In this document: positions 26,960 to 36,458 of the stretch, piece after piece
Layout: every line of letters begins with the position of its first letter
Position numbering within the stretch: position 1 is the stretch's first letter
Source of the DNA: Sulfobacillus thermosulfidooxidans DSM 9293
GTDB taxonomy: Bacteria > Bacillota > Sulfobacillia > Sulfobacillales > Sulfobacillaceae
DNA length: 64,000 nucleotides
Direction: 5' to 3'
NCBI RefSeq assembly: GCF_900176145.1
Contig: NZ_FWWY01000001.1
Coordinates: 62,001-126,000 of the forward strand
The notes under the pieces: generated by a model
What the model saw: the letters and a program-made list of their open reading frames with translations, nothing else
What the model was told of the DNA's origin: nothing
The model's database searches: none
Made by a program: the position numbers and the translations under genes

Positions 26960-28318
26960 ATGAACACGCATTCAGTTGGTACGGAATTGAATATCGAACG
27001 AGTACTGACAGAACGATATAAACAATGTCAAGCAGATTATCCTTCGTGCTTTTATCAACACGATGTGCAATCTCCTGTGTCCGATCTCACCACTCCTTTA
27101 GATGCGGTTAAGGATGGTTGGTATATTCGCACGAATGGTGGAGACGAATTTCTGGGTCTCGGTATTGCCAAACAATGGAAGTTGCCAAATGTGTCCGCTT
27201 TACGGTCTTTTGACCGCGAGAGGTTGAACCTCATCGAAATGGGTTTACGGCCCAACACACTTATAGCCGGTGGATGGTCTTTTAGTTCATCACCGAGTCC
27301 GGATCATTTGTGGGATGCGTTTAGCTTTTCCCATTGGACAGTGCCGGCTCTCTTTATTCGAAAAACCGCAAATGGGTATTCAGCGCAGCTCACCCTGTTT
27401 ATTGATCGCCATCAATCATTGAATGAAATTCTTGATTATTATGCGGGAATTTTTGACAGTGTTATGCACCCGGTTTCTACATGTTCTCCCAAAGTACTCG
27501 GGTCTCAGTCTTATCCCTCAGCCCAAGAATGGACCAAACGCGTTGATGATGCCATTTCTGCCCTGAGATCAGGCCATCTATCCAAATTAGTCTTAGCTAG
27601 GCGTGTGGATGCCACTTTTGCCACGTCTCCCAATTTGGGGAATATCTTAAAACGCTTGCAACATCATAACCCTTCCACGACAATTTTTGCCATAAAATCG
27701 CAAGGACATACGTTTTTAGGTGCGACTCCTGAACGCTTAATTGCTGTACACAACCATCATCTGCGCACTATGGCGCTGGCCGGGACTATGCCGCGCGGCA
27801 AAACAGCAGAAGATGATCGCGCTCAGATCACTGACTTACTGTCCAGTGAGAAAGACCAGAGAGAACACGCAACCGTTGTCAAACGCATTACCGATACCCT
27901 GAGCCCGTACGCTAATTTAACGATGCCAAAGCGGCCTCAAGTTCTCACCCTGTCTAATGTCCACCATTTGTGGACACCTATCGAGGGACAATTGCGGGAA
28001 AATGCCAGTCTATTGTCCTTGGCAACGCTTCTTCATCCTACGCCAGCAGTAGGCGGCGAGCCGCGGGAAGCAGCGATTGAATGGCTGCAAAAATATGAAG
28101 GATTGAACCGGGGATGGTATGCCGGCGGTGTCGGATTTATGGACTTACAGGGAAATGGAAGCATTTGGGTTGCTCTCCGTTCCGCTTTAATTCGAGACCG
28201 CACCGCGCATTGTTACGCGGGATGCGGCATAATGCAAGACTCGATTGCCGAACGGGAACTGGCGGAATCGGAATGGAAATTGCAAGCCATGTTAAACGCC
28301 TTAGGAGTGAATGACTAA
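26960..28318 (+). CDS. menF: Isochorismate synthase
   Basis: About 452 residues in the chorismate-binding family. LSKLVLARRVDA, FLGATPERLI, ALAGTMPRGKTAEDD, HLWTPIEG, HPTPAVGGEPREAA and GWYAGGVGFMD match MenF/DhbC. It converts chorismate to isochorismate, the entry to menaquinone. ATG at 26960 has no ribosome binding site; an upstream in-frame ATG at 26867 would overlap the divergent kinase start. Its stop overlaps the menD ATG. It is the first gene of menF-D-H-B-E-A. Confidence 0.92.
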   Translation: MNTHSVGTELNIERVLTERYKQCQADYPSCFYQHDVQSPVSDLTTPLDAVKDGWYIRTNGGDEFLGLGIAKQWKLPNVSALRSFDRERLNLIEMGLRPNTLIAGGWSFSSSPSPDHLWDAFSFSHWTVPALFIRKTANGYSAQLTLFIDRHQSLNEILDYYAGIFDSVMHPVSTCSPKVLGSQSYPSAQEWTKRVDDAISALRSGHLSKLVLARRVDATFATSPNLGNILKRLQHHNPSTTIFAIKSQGHTFLGATPERLIAVHNHHLRTMALAGTMPRGKTAEDDRAQITDLLSSEKDQREHATVVKRITDTLSPYANLTMPKRPQVLTLSNVHHLWTPIEGQLRENASLLSLATLLHPTPAVGGEPREAAIEWLQKYEGLNRGWYAGGVGFMDLQGNGSIWVALRSALIRDRTAHCYAGCGIMQDSIAERELAESEWKLQAMLNALGVND

Positions 28319-30015
28319 TGTCTCAAATTCATGATGTTACTCAATATTTATCGTCTTTTGTCAATGCTCTTTATGCGAGTGGAGTCACTGAAGCCGTTAT
28401 CTGCCCAGGTTCTCGATCAACGCCCTTGGCTTTGGCTCTACAGCGACAGGGAAAAATCACTCCTTACGTTTTAATGGACGAACGATCGGCTGCTTTTTTT
28501 GCCTTAGGCATGGCCAAAGTCAGTGGCAAACCCGTGGTTCTCCTGTCCACTTCGGGAACAGCAGCCGCCAATTTTATGCCAGCAGTTGTTGAGGCCTATT
28601 GGGCACATGTTCCCCTCATCATATTAACGGCCGATCGTCCTCCTGAACTGCGTGATTCAGGTGCCAGTCAAACCATCGACCAAGTACGCCTATATGGCAG
28701 TCACGTGAAATGGTTTCAAGACATGCCCATTACTAATGGGGATGAAGCCCTGAACCGTTTTGCGGCCATTACCGCAGAACGAGCTGTCTATTATGCCTCA
28801 ATCCAGCCCCATGGCCCCGTTCATCTTAATTTCCCGTTTCGAGAACCGTTACTGATTGAAGACACTATGAGGTCATCAACCATGATGCCGACGCCACGAG
28901 TAATTCCCAGCATTGCGTCACCTCATCCGGTCCTTATTCGGAATGTGGTCCATTCTCTGCGTTCTTACCGCCAAGGACTCATTTTAGTGGGAGCTGGATT
29001 GATGCGCCCAGCCTTGACACAGATCTTACGATTGTCGGAAAAGCTCCAGTGGCCAATTTTTGCTGACCCGTTATCCAATATACGCGGTCTAGACCCTCAC
29101 ATTATCGGGACTTATGATGCCTTTTTGCGAAATCGCACGGATTTACCCATTATCGACTGTATCATTCGGTTTGGAGCGCCAATGACCTCAAAGGCATTAA
29201 ATTTATATACCGAAAATAGCTATGCAATTATTGTGGACGGGGAAAATAGTTACCGGGAACCCCAGTTACAGCCCGGCCAGGTAATTGAGGGCGACCTCAA
29301 CGAGGTTCTTGTAGCCATTAATCAACAACTGGAATTGGAATCTTTCTCATCCGATTCCCGCTGGTACACATTTTGGATGCAAAAGCATCACGAGATGTTA
29401 GCTCGTATTGAAAACACGATGCCAACCCTTCGCGAACCTGCGGAACCATTTCTATACTACCATCTGAATCAGTGGCTAACCCCTGTAGCTCCCGTGGACG
29501 TTTTTGTCAGTAACAGCATGCCTGTACGCGATCTTGATACATTTACCCAAAATCCCGATAAGTCTATTCAATTTTGGGCAAACCGGGGAGCAAATGGCAT
29601 TGATGGCATTATTTCCACAACCATGGGGATTGCGGCCATGAAATCACAAGCCGTCTTGATAACTGGAGATTTAGCATTTTATCACGATATGAATGGCTTG
29701 TTTGCAGCCAAAAAATATAATTTGGATGTGCTAATCATTGTGATAAATAATGATGGAGGTGGGATTTTTTCTTTTCTTCCCCAAAGCCGTCTTGATCACG
29801 AAGAATTTGAAACCTTATTTGGAACTCCCCATGGTCTAACATTCGAGCATGCGGCACTGTTATATGGCGCTCACTACCGCCTGGCGAAGACTCATGATCA
29901 ACTTCAAAGGGCCTTCTCGGATTTAGTATCCCTTAAGGGTTTGCGCATTTTAGAATGGCAAACTCGTGGACGACCAGAGAATGTGGTCATGCATTATGAA
30001 TTCTGGCAAGGTTAA
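28318..30015 (+). CDS. menD: 2-Succinyl-5-enolpyruvyl-6-hydroxy-3-cyclohexene-1-carboxylate synthase
   Basis: 565 residues, a thiamine-diphosphate enzyme. VTEAVICPGSRSTPLALAL and LMDERSAAFFALGMAK at the N-terminus carry the catalytic glutamate region, and the PP domain has TGDLAFYHDMNGLFAAKKYNLD and INNDGGGIFSFLP for ThDP/Mg binding. It joins isochorismate and 2-oxoglutarate. AGGAG lies upstream of the ATG at 28318. Confidence 0.96.
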   Translation: MSQIHDVTQYLSSFVNALYASGVTEAVICPGSRSTPLALALQRQGKITPYVLMDERSAAFFALGMAKVSGKPVVLLSTSGTAAANFMPAVVEAYWAHVPLIILTADRPPELRDSGASQTIDQVRLYGSHVKWFQDMPITNGDEALNRFAAITAERAVYYASIQPHGPVHLNFPFREPLLIEDTMRSSTMMPTPRVIPSIASPHPVLIRNVVHSLRSYRQGLILVGAGLMRPALTQILRLSEKLQWPIFADPLSNIRGLDPHIIGTYDAFLRNRTDLPIIDCIIRFGAPMTSKALNLYTENSYAIIVDGENSYREPQLQPGQVIEGDLNEVLVAINQQLELESFSSDSRWYTFWMQKHHEMLARIENTMPTLREPAEPFLYYHLNQWLTPVAPVDVFVSNSMPVRDLDTFTQNPDKSIQFWANRGANGIDGIISTTMGIAAMKSQAVLITGDLAFYHDMNGLFAAKKYNLDVLIIVINNDGGGIFSFLPQSRLDHEEFETLFGTPHGLTFEHAALLYGAHYRLAKTHDQLQRAFSDLVSLKGLRILEWQTRGRPENVVMHYEFWQG

Positions 30016-30074
30016 GACCCATATACCGGATAAATGCAGGCGCGAAACAAAAGTCCCCAAAGAAGGTTAGAAAA

Positions 30075-30920
30075 ATGGTAAACTCAACGTCGCAAACTAT
30101 AGTGATAAATCATAATCGTGTCTACCATATTTCTATGGCAGGAAATCCGGCCTTGCCTGCGCTCTTATTATTACATGGTTTTACCGGAAGTCATGCATCT
30201 TGGAGTGATTTGCTCCCAGCACTGACACAGGTGTTCAGAGTTGTCATGCCCGATTTGCCTGGCCATGGTCAAAGTTTCTATTCCTCTGATCCCCATGAGA
30301 TGTCTCTTCATGTCACAGCTCGTGATCTCCAAAAGATTTTAGAACAATTAGGAATTACCAAGGCGGGGGTATTGGGCTATTCAATGGGAGGACGACTCGC
30401 ATTACATATGCCATTATACGCTCCAAACATGGTCGATTTTCTTATCGTAGAGAGCGCTACAGCTGGCATTGATAATCTTTCTGAGCGGATCCTTCGCCAA
30501 CAACACGATGAGCAACTGGCCTCATACATTGAAACTCGAGGTCTTGAATGGTTTATCCCCTATTGGAGCCATATTCCTTTATTTGCCAGTCAAAGGACCT
30601 TACCTAATGCTATCCTACAACGCCAAGAAGAAATTCGGTTTGGTCATCATCCCTATGGACTAGCTCAAAGCCTAAGAGCCGCAGGAACTGGCCATCAAGC
30701 GTCATTATGGCCGATTTTACCCTATTACCGAGCGCCCACACTCATTGTGACAGGCCAATATGATGACAAATACCAGCGTATTGGTCAAAAACTTCATCAC
30801 ATGATGCCGAACAGTCAATGGGTGAATATCGCCCATGCTGGGCACACCGTTCACTTAGAACAACCCGCATCGTTTCTGTCGGCGATTGAACAGTTTTACC
30901 TAACAATTTTATCGAGGTGA
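30075..30920 (+). CDS. menH: 2-Succinyl-6-hydroxy-2,4-cyclohexadiene-1-carboxylate synthase (MenH-like)
   Basis: 281 residues, alpha/beta hydrolase fold. [15 protein letters not shown], the elbow [11 protein letters not shown] (serine), an RQ-HDEQL lid and [11 protein letters not shown] (histidine) match MenH. It removes pyruvate from the MenD product. Position between menD and menB supports the call over other hydrolases. The gene start has an AAGG site, 59 bases after menD. Confidence 0.9.
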   Translation: MVNSTSQTIVINHNRVYHISMAGNPALPALLLLHGFTGSHASWSDLLPALTQVFRVVMPDLPGHGQSFYSSDPHEMSLHVTARDLQKILEQLGITKAGVLGYSMGGRLALHMPLYAPNMVDFLIVESATAGIDNLSERILRQQHDEQLASYIETRGLEWFIPYWSHIPLFASQRTLPNAILQRQEEIRFGHHPYGLAQSLRAAGTGHQASLWPILPYYRAPTLIVTGQYDDKYQRIGQKLHHMMPNSQWVNIAHAGHTVHLEQPASFLSAIEQFYLTILSR

Positions 30921-30925
30921 TAAGT

Positions 30926-31744
30926 ATGTCAATTCAGTGGACCTTAAAAAAAGAGTATTCCGATGTCTTATTAGAAGAGTACGAAGGCATAGCCAAAATT
31001 ACCATTAATCGACCAGAAGTTCGTAATGCGTTTCGTCCTCAGACTCTTTTTCAACTTTCCGATGCCTTTAATATTGTTCGCGATGACCCCAACATCGGGG
31101 TGGCCATTCTTACCGGTCAAGGCGACAAAGCATTTTGTTCAGGAGGAGACCAGCGCATTCGCGGTGAAGGTGGCTATGTGGATGATGAAGGCGTTGCCCG
31201 GCTAAATGTTCTTGATTTACAAAAACAAATTCGGGCATTGCCTAAACCCGTTATCGCGATGGTTAAAGGTTATGCTATCGGGGGTGGACATGTTCTTCAT
31301 ATTGTCTGCGATTTAACGATTGCAGCCGATAATGCAGTTTTTGGACAAACAGGTCCCAAAGTGGGAAGTTTTGACGCCGGGTACGGAGCCACTTTGCTCG
31401 CTCGCATTGTTGGACACAAAAAAGCCCGCGAAATCTGGTACTTATGCCGACAATATTCCGCACAAGAAGCGTTAGAGATGGGACTTGTTAATACCGTTGT
31501 ACCCTTGGAACGCGTGGAAGAAGAAACGGTACAATGGGCCAAGGAAATCTTAGAAAAGAGCCCGATTGCTATCCGATTCCTTAAGTCAGCCTTTAATGCC
31601 GACACAGACGGATTGGCCGGTTTACAAGAATTAGCGGGTAATGCTACGATGCTTTACTATATGACCGAGGAGGCTAAAGAAGGGAAAAACGCATTTTTAG
31701 AAAAACGGAAACCCGATTTTTCTAAATTTCCGCGTCTACCCTAA
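30926..31744 (+). CDS. menB: 1,4-Dihydroxy-2-naphthoyl-CoA synthase
   Basis: About 272 residues in the crotonase family. [65 protein letters not shown] and a C-terminal [18 protein letters not shown] are characteristic of MenB. It closes the naphthoquinone ring. The ATG at 30926 follows an AGGTGA site; the longer GTG start at 30917 lies inside menH. Confidence 0.95.
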   Translation: MSIQWTLKKEYSDVLLEEYEGIAKITINRPEVRNAFRPQTLFQLSDAFNIVRDDPNIGVAILTGQGDKAFCSGGDQRIRGEGGYVDDEGVARLNVLDLQKQIRALPKPVIAMVKGYAIGGGHVLHIVCDLTIAADNAVFGQTGPKVGSFDAGYGATLLARIVGHKKAREIWYLCRQYSAQEALEMGLVNTVVPLERVEEETVQWAKEILEKSPIAIRFLKSAFNADTDGLAGLQELAGNATMLYYMTEEAKEGKNAFLEKRKPDFSKFPRLP

Positions 31745-31747
31745 TTC

Positions 31748-33214
31748 ATGGCGATGAACCTCATTCCTAATTGGCTATCAATGCGCGCCCAGCTCACTCC
31801 TGACCGTTTGGCTCTAACCAATGGTCAGGAGCTCTGGACATTCTTACAACTGGATTTGCTCGTTCGGCGATTGACCACCAGGCTCTCGCGTTTAGGCATC
31901 AATGACGGGTCGCGTGTTGCCATCTTGGCAGAGTCCTCTATGCCCATTGTAGCCGTGATTCACGCATTAACAAGGCTTCACGCCATATTAGTGCCACTCA
32001 ATCCCCGTCTGATGCTGACTGATCTAGAAACCATGTTGAATGATGCCGAACCCGCCGTAGTAATTGCTCCATCTTCGAAAGTTCCATCATTTTCTCACAC
32101 CATCACCATTGAGGAATTATGGGATCATCTTAACGAAGAGCCTCTGGCCGACCCCTCTTTCATCGATCTCGACCAAATCCAATGTTTAATGTACACATCG
32201 GGAACCACGGGGCAGCCCAAAGGCGCTTTGTTATCATATGGCAACATTTTCTATAGTGCCAGTTTTAGTGCCATCCATAATGGCACTTTAGCTTCGGACC
32301 TATGGCTACATGTGATGCCGTTATACCATATTGGCGGCCTGTCCATCATTTTTCGTAGTGTGATCACCGGAAATGGTATCGTTCTCCTTCCTCGTTTTGA
32401 GACCGACGAGGTCTTGGAGATGATGAGCCGTTATCCCATATCTTTGATGTCTTTGGTTCCCACTATGCTTTACCGACTCTTGTCGGCCAACAAGCCGTTT
32501 CCCACCAGTTTGCGATTAATTTTGCTCGGTGGGGCGCCACCGGCTCCCACACTCATTGATGAGGCTCTGACCCGCCAGCTGCCGGTCGTGCAAACTTATG
32601 GATTAACAGAAACGAGTTCTCAAATCGCCACCCAATTACTTCACGAATCCCGCATTCACAAAAATGCGGGCCATGCCATTTATCCAACCGACGTGGCCAT
32701 ATTATTCAATCATTCCGTCACCCATAAACCACATCAAACCGGGGAAATTGTCGTTAAAGGTCCCACGGTGTTTCAGGGCTATTGGCATGATCCCGATCAA
32801 ACGAAAGCGGTATTTTGGCACGATTGGCTGAAAACCGGCGATATTGGGTTTCTCGATGAAAATGGATATATTCACGTCATAGACCGACAAAAAGATCTCA
32901 TTATTCGCGGCGGAGAAAATATTTCGCCAACCGAAATTGAGAGGGCTTTTCTAGCGCACCCGAAAGTCTCCGATGCGGGCGTATTAGCCATGGAGGACGC
33001 AGAATGGGGACAGGTCCCCCTGATCATGTTAGTGACAACGGCCCCTATCACGTTAGCAGAATGTATAACGTGGGCGCACAGGCATTTGTCGGCTATCAAG
33101 CGGCCTGTTAAATATTATCATGCTGAAACGCTGCCACGAACCGCCAGCGGAAAATTACGACGCATAGAACTCCGTCAAATGTGGCAAAATGGGGCGTTTC
33201 ATGAAATATTATGA
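31748..33214 (+). CDS. menE: o-Succinylbenzoate-CoA ligase
   Basis: 488 residues of the AMP-forming acyl-CoA ligase family. MYTSGTTGQPKGALLSYGN is the P loop, QTYGLTETSSQ the A5 motif, GDIGFLDENGYIHVIDRQKDLIIRGGENISPTEIE the hinge region and TASGKLRRIEL the catalytic lysine. It lies three bases after menB, so it is coupled. MenC, which makes o-succinylbenzoate, is not in this cluster. Confidence 0.94.
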   Translation: MAMNLIPNWLSMRAQLTPDRLALTNGQELWTFLQLDLLVRRLTTRLSRLGINDGSRVAILAESSMPIVAVIHALTRLHAILVPLNPRLMLTDLETMLNDAEPAVVIAPSSKVPSFSHTITIEELWDHLNEEPLADPSFIDLDQIQCLMYTSGTTGQPKGALLSYGNIFYSASFSAIHNGTLASDLWLHVMPLYHIGGLSIIFRSVITGNGIVLLPRFETDEVLEMMSRYPISLMSLVPTMLYRLLSANKPFPTSLRLILLGGAPPAPTLIDEALTRQLPVVQTYGLTETSSQIATQLLHESRIHKNAGHAIYPTDVAILFNHSVTHKPHQTGEIVVKGPTVFQGYWHDPDQTKAVFWHDWLKTGDIGFLDENGYIHVIDRQKDLIIRGGENISPTEIERAFLAHPKVSDAGVLAMEDAEWGQVPLIMLVTTAPITLAECITWAHRHLSAIKRPVKYYHAETLPRTASGKLRRIELRQMWQNGAFHEIL

Positions 33215-33257
33215 TATTTAATATCGATTAATATCGAATTAAGCGAGGGTATTAGCC

Positions 33258-34124
33258 ATGACATGGCAGCAGTTTCTCAAAGTCAGTCGCCCACCAACGC
33301 TGATGGCAACGGTTGTTCCGTTGTTGGTTGGGGGAGCTTTGGCTATCAAATCTCATCATTTTGCTTTGTGGGCATGGGTTGATATTTTTGTCATCGCCCT
33401 GATTATGCAAATTGGCGCCAATATGTTGAACGAGTATTTCGATTATAAACGAGGTCTGGATGATCACGAGTCACTGGGTATCGGCGGAATTATCGTCACC
33501 GGAGAAGTACGGCCTGAAACCGTATGGTACTCGGCATTAATCATCTACGCCATCGCCTTAGTTCTCGGTCTAATTCTTGTTGCCTTTAGAGGTCCGATAT
33601 TGTTGGCGATGGGCTTAATGGGCATCATTGCGGGGTTTTTATACACAGGCACATCCCACCCTATCTCCTCAACCCCCTTTGGTGAGGTGTTGGTCACCAT
33701 TATTATGGGACCTATTGAAGTGCTCTCGACCCAGTTCGCGGCCGGAGACATCATGACTCGTCAAGGAGTTTTATTATCGATTCCCGTTGGCATTTCCGTA
33801 GCCACTATTCTTCTCGCCAACAATTTGCGCGATTATGTCAAAGATCGGAATCATGGGCGGAGAACCTTGGCCATTGTTCTTGGTCAACAAGGAGGGTTTT
33901 TCGCGCTCAACATCATGATTGCCATCATCTTGGGATGGATTACGGTGATGGTTTTCTTTGGTTCATTGCCCCTCAGTGCTCTTTTAGTATGGCTGGCTCT
34001 GCCCTTAGTGGTCAAAAGTCTCAGCGCATTGCACAAACCGGAAGTCTTACCGAAAGCTGTCCCGTTAATAGGGCGGATTCATGTGCTGATTGGCATTTTG
34101 TTAACCGTTGGGATATTGTGGTGA
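33258..34124 (+). CDS. menA: 1,4-Dihydroxy-2-naphthoate polyprenyltransferase
   Basis: 288 residues with about eight membrane segments. The UbiA aspartate motif NMLNEYFDYKRGLDDHE and the second motif NNLRDYVKDRNHGRRTLA match MenA. It attaches the isoprenoid tail to DHNA. GCGAGGG precedes the ATG. It sits at the end of the men cluster, where Bacillus has menC. Confidence 0.94.
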   Translation: MTWQQFLKVSRPPTLMATVVPLLVGGALAIKSHHFALWAWVDIFVIALIMQIGANMLNEYFDYKRGLDDHESLGIGGIIVTGEVRPETVWYSALIIYAIALVLGLILVAFRGPILLAMGLMGIIAGFLYTGTSHPISSTPFGEVLVTIIMGPIEVLSTQFAAGDIMTRQGVLLSIPVGISVATILLANNLRDYVKDRNHGRRTLAIVLGQQGGFFALNIMIAIILGWITVMVFFGSLPLSALLVWLALPLVVKSLSALHKPEVLPKAVPLIGRIHVLIGILLTVGILW

Positions 34125-34150
34125 ATAAGTAAAAACAAAGGAGCAAAAAT

Positions 34151-34534
34151 ATGGCAAATAACAATTCCTCTTCACTGGCCAGTTTAAAATTTAATGTGAT
34201 GATTATGCGCATTGCCTTTCTCATTGCCTTTTTACTGGGTCTAGGCAGCTTATTCAACGTCTTTCATTTTACGGCAACGACGCTTGACGTCCATATCGCT
34301 GCTGGGATTATTGTGGCAATTGTGATGTGGTTTTTAGCTATTTCCTTGAGCCGGACCAAACAACGAGGAAGCGGCGCCATGTGGGCCGCCGCTATTCTCA
34401 TTGTCCTCGGAGGGTTTATTGGTCTCTTTTTCTCCGTAAAGAGTAATGCACTCGGAATTACCCATATGGTGATTATGATCATCGCCATGGGTCTTGCCGA
34501 AATGGGTTCGTCTCTGGCCAAAAAGACCTCATAA
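34151..34534 (+). CDS. Small four-helix membrane protein, unknown function
   Basis: 127 residues with about four hydrophobic helices (near residues 18-38, 46-68, 80-100 and 105-120) and a hydrophilic N-terminus. No family recognised. AAAGGAG lies upstream of the ATG and the gene follows menA by 26 bases, so it is probably co-transcribed with the men genes. Its role there, if any, is unknown; it converges with the secreted protein on the minus strand. Confidence 0.7.
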   Translation: MANNNSSSLASLKFNVMIMRIAFLIAFLLGLGSLFNVFHFTATTLDVHIAAGIIVAIVMWFLAISLSRTKQRGSGAMWAAAILIVLGGFIGLFFSVKSNALGITHMVIMIIAMGLAEMGSSLAKKTS

Positions 34535-34538
34535 GACA

Positions 34539-35138
34539 TTAGCCATATTGATGGATAAGATGGGTGAGCTCGGGAGGCATTTCTCCGGGCTCACATTGCT
34601 TTAAGGTGTTTGCATTGGCGAGTGTATCAATCTGTAGCACACCACCCGGTAAGTGGGATATGGGAACAGAACCAGGAGGAATGTTGGGGCCTCCAAATTC
34701 ATCCGGATTAATATGATCTTTTGCCAGTTGTTGCAACATTCCAGCGCTGTACGATACTGGATTGCCAGGAAAGGGTGTTAATGGCGTAAACACATTGTTG
34801 CGAGTTCCTAAGGCTTGATCGACCAGATGAGGGTCAACGGCCAAGGCCGCCCGCATGGGTGCAATTGCGTCTACAGGCGTAAACCAATCCATTCCCTTAT
34901 GAATCGAAAAGTCTTTCATCGGCAATGGTTTCATATTGATAACGACTGTCGTCTGTGGAGTCCCTGCCTCGACACGCAGTTTATACGCGTGAATATCGCT
35001 TTCGTATTCCCCTTGCCATCCTGTTACATGGGCTTCTGTAATATTTTGACCCAGTGAGGTGGTTTGAGGAATAAATAACCCGCCCACCGTAAGCAATGCA
35101 GCGACCCCGATGATAAAACCCATGCTTTGTGTATTCAC
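34539..35138 (-). CDS. Probable secreted or membrane-anchored protein, unknown function
   Basis: About 199 residues from a GTG at 35138, or 193 from the ATG at 35120. A hydrophobic segment (MGFIIGVAALLTVGGLF) near the N-terminus acts as signal anchor, and the rest is extracellular, with beta-like and proline-rich stretches and no cysteine except one near the C-terminus. No family recognised. The GTG overlaps the stop of a 21-codon frame at 35135-35200 that has a purine-rich AAAGGAGGAG upstream, so translation may be coupled. Confidence 0.55.
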   Translation of the reverse strand: MNTQSMGFIIGVAALLTVGGLFIPQTTSLGQNITEAHVTGWQGEYESDIHAYKLRVEAGTPQTTVVINMKPLPMKDFSIHKGMDWFTPVDAIAPMRAALAVDPHLVDQALGTRNNVFTPLTPFPGNPVSYSAGMLQQLAKDHINPDEFGGPNIPPGSVPISHLPGGVLQIDTLANANTLKQCEPGEMPPELTHLIHQYG

Positions 35139-35200
35139 AAAAATTCGCGGGATTCCTTCGGCTTGAAGACCAACGCAAGATGACACCAACAACACGTCAT
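35135..35200 (-). CDS. 21-codon leader-type frame, cysteine-rich start
   Basis: The frame begins MTCCWC, with an AAAGGAGGAG site upstream (spacing long, about 12-14 bases), and ends in a TGA that overlaps a GTG start for the secreted protein. It may be a leader peptide, a short real gene or a chance frame. Confidence 0.3.
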   Translation of the reverse strand: MTCCWCHLALVFKPKESREFL

Positions 35201-35720
35201 CTTGGCGTCCCGCTCCTCCTTTCCACCTCTAGCAAAATTGCACGTTACAAGACGGCGCACTTCAATCGGTCTTCACATGATAATGTGGCCCACCACAACC
35301 GCTCAAAAAACGCCAGCCACCTCATAGAAATTAGTCCATTATCATAGTAATGGACTAATCATCTTCAAACTTCCGTTACTAAAATTACTTAAACTTCATA
35401 ATATGACTCTCTCAAAATCCACGCCGGGTTTGGGATGAGACCCAATAACCACGTCCAGTACCTCTTCATCGATAGAGCCGACCTTTTTAGCGACTATGTC
35501 ATAAAAATTATAACATGACACATGAACCATGCAATGCCTTCCATGTATTGGGTTTCCTTCACCTGAACTGAACAGACTAAGAGGAGGTTGTTGATGGAAC
35601 TATGCATTCGATCTTCTCTTCCATAGCCACCATATCGCATAATGGTATTTAAAGGCCCTTCGAGAGTATGCCGTTTAATTCACGATTTAAGTTTCATGAT
35701 TTAAGTTTTTTGTTGCAAAA
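35201..35720. other. Intergenic stretch of about 520 bases
   Basis: It separates the secreted-protein gene from the tRNA cluster. The only frame of note is a 44-codon minus-strand one at 35396-35530. A ten-codon plus-strand frame at about 35594, behind a strong GAGGAGG site, is also present but too short to call. No terminator or promoter is clear apart from the tRNA terminator at the right edge. Confidence 0.4.
35396..35530 (-). CDS. 44-residue open frame, coding-like, unrecognised
   Basis: Starting at ATG 35530 behind GGAAGG, it encodes a protein with a protein-like acidic stretch (KKVGSIDEEVLDVVIGSHP). It could be a small gene or the tail of a decayed larger one. No function can be given. 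Confidence 0.3.
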   Translation of the reverse strand: MVHVSCYNFYDIVAKKVGSIDEEVLDVVIGSHPKPGVDFERVIL

Positions 35721-35743
35721 CAAAAAGCCGCAATCACTTGCGG
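35721..35743 (-). terminator. Terminator of the tRNA operon
   Basis: On the minus strand, CCGCAA and TTGCGG arms enclose a four-base loop, followed by CTTTTTG, just after the tRNA-Gln 3' end. Confidence 0.85.
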
Positions 35744-35753
35744 TTTCATAAAA

Positions 35754-35829
35754 TGGCTGGGGAGGCAGGACTCGAACCTGCGAATGCGGGATCCAAAGTC
35801 CCGTGCCTTACCAACTTGGCGACTCCCCA
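35754..35829 (-). tRNA. tRNA-Gln (TTG)
   Basis: A 76-base cloverleaf with acceptor TGGGGAG/CTCCCCA, anticodon TTG, TTCGA T loop and encoded CCA. Last gene of the seven-tRNA operon. Confidence 0.95.
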
Positions 35830-35844
35830 ATATTGATTTAATAA

Positions 35845-35920
35845 TGGTGGAGCTTAGCGGGATCGAACCGCTGACCTCCTGCGTGCAAAGCAGGCGCTCT
35901 CCCAGCTGAGCTAAAGCCCC
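35845..35920 (-). tRNA. tRNA-Ala (TGC)
   Basis: A 76-base cloverleaf with GGGGCTT acceptor, TGC anticodon, GTTCGATCC T arm and encoded CCA. Confidence 0.95.
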
Positions 35921-35925
35921 GACAC

Positions 35926-35999
35926 TGGAGCGGGTGATGGGAATCGAACCCACGTAATCAGCTTGGAAGGCTGAGGCTCTACCATTGAGCTACACCCGC
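35926..35999 (-). tRNA. tRNA-Gly (TCC)
   Basis: A 74-base cloverleaf with GCGGGTG acceptor, anticodon TCC in the loop CTTCCAA, and encoded CCA. Confidence 0.94.
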
Positions 36000-36004
36000 A
36001 TATC

Positions 36005-36081
36005 TGGCAGGCCAGGAGGGAATCGAACCCCCAACCCGCGGATTTGGAGTCCGCTGCTCTACCAATTCGAGCTACTGGCCT
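36005..36081 (-). tRNA. tRNA-Trp (CCA)
   Basis: A 77-base cloverleaf with AGGCCAG acceptor, CCA anticodon in CTCCAAA, and encoded 3' CCA. Confidence 0.94.
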
Positions 36082-36086
36082 AATTT

Positions 36087-36163
36087 TGGTGGGCCATGAA
36101 GGATTCGAACCTTCGACACTCCGCTTAAAAGGCGGATGCTCTAACCAGCTGAGCTAATGGCCC
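36087..36163 (-). tRNA. tRNA-Lys (TTT)
   Basis: A 77-base cloverleaf with GGGCCAT acceptor, TTT anticodon in CTTTTAA, and encoded CCA. Confidence 0.95.
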
Positions 36164-36167
36164 AATT

Positions 36168-36243
36168 TGGTGACCCCAGCGGGATTCGAACCCGCGTTAC
36201 CACCTTGAAAGGGTGATGTCCTAGGCCTCTAGACCATGGGGTC
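36168..36243 (-). tRNA. tRNA-Glu (TTC)
   Basis: A 76-base cloverleaf with GACCCCA acceptor, TTC anticodon in CTTTCAA, and encoded CCA. Confidence 0.95.
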
Positions 36244-36245
36244 TT

Positions 36246-36321
<76 letters not shown>

Positions 36322-36355
36322 ATTTGCCACTGTCCACTGCGAACCGCGCTTTCTT

Positions 36356-36384
36356 ATTATAAAGACCTCATGGTCTTCGGTCAA
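36356..36384 (-). promoter_or_regulatory. Sigma-A promoter of the tRNA operon
   Basis: TTGACC (36379-36384), exactly 17 bases, TATAAT (36356-36361), about 35 bases before the first tRNA. The spacer contains an inverted repeat (AAGACC-atga-GGTCTT). Confidence 0.85.
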
Positions 36385-36458
36385 GACTTTTCTTTCGGCT
36401 CGTTTGTTGGCGTCGCAACAAAAGCAATTTTATCATCCCCCTGGTCTGTGGTCAACAT

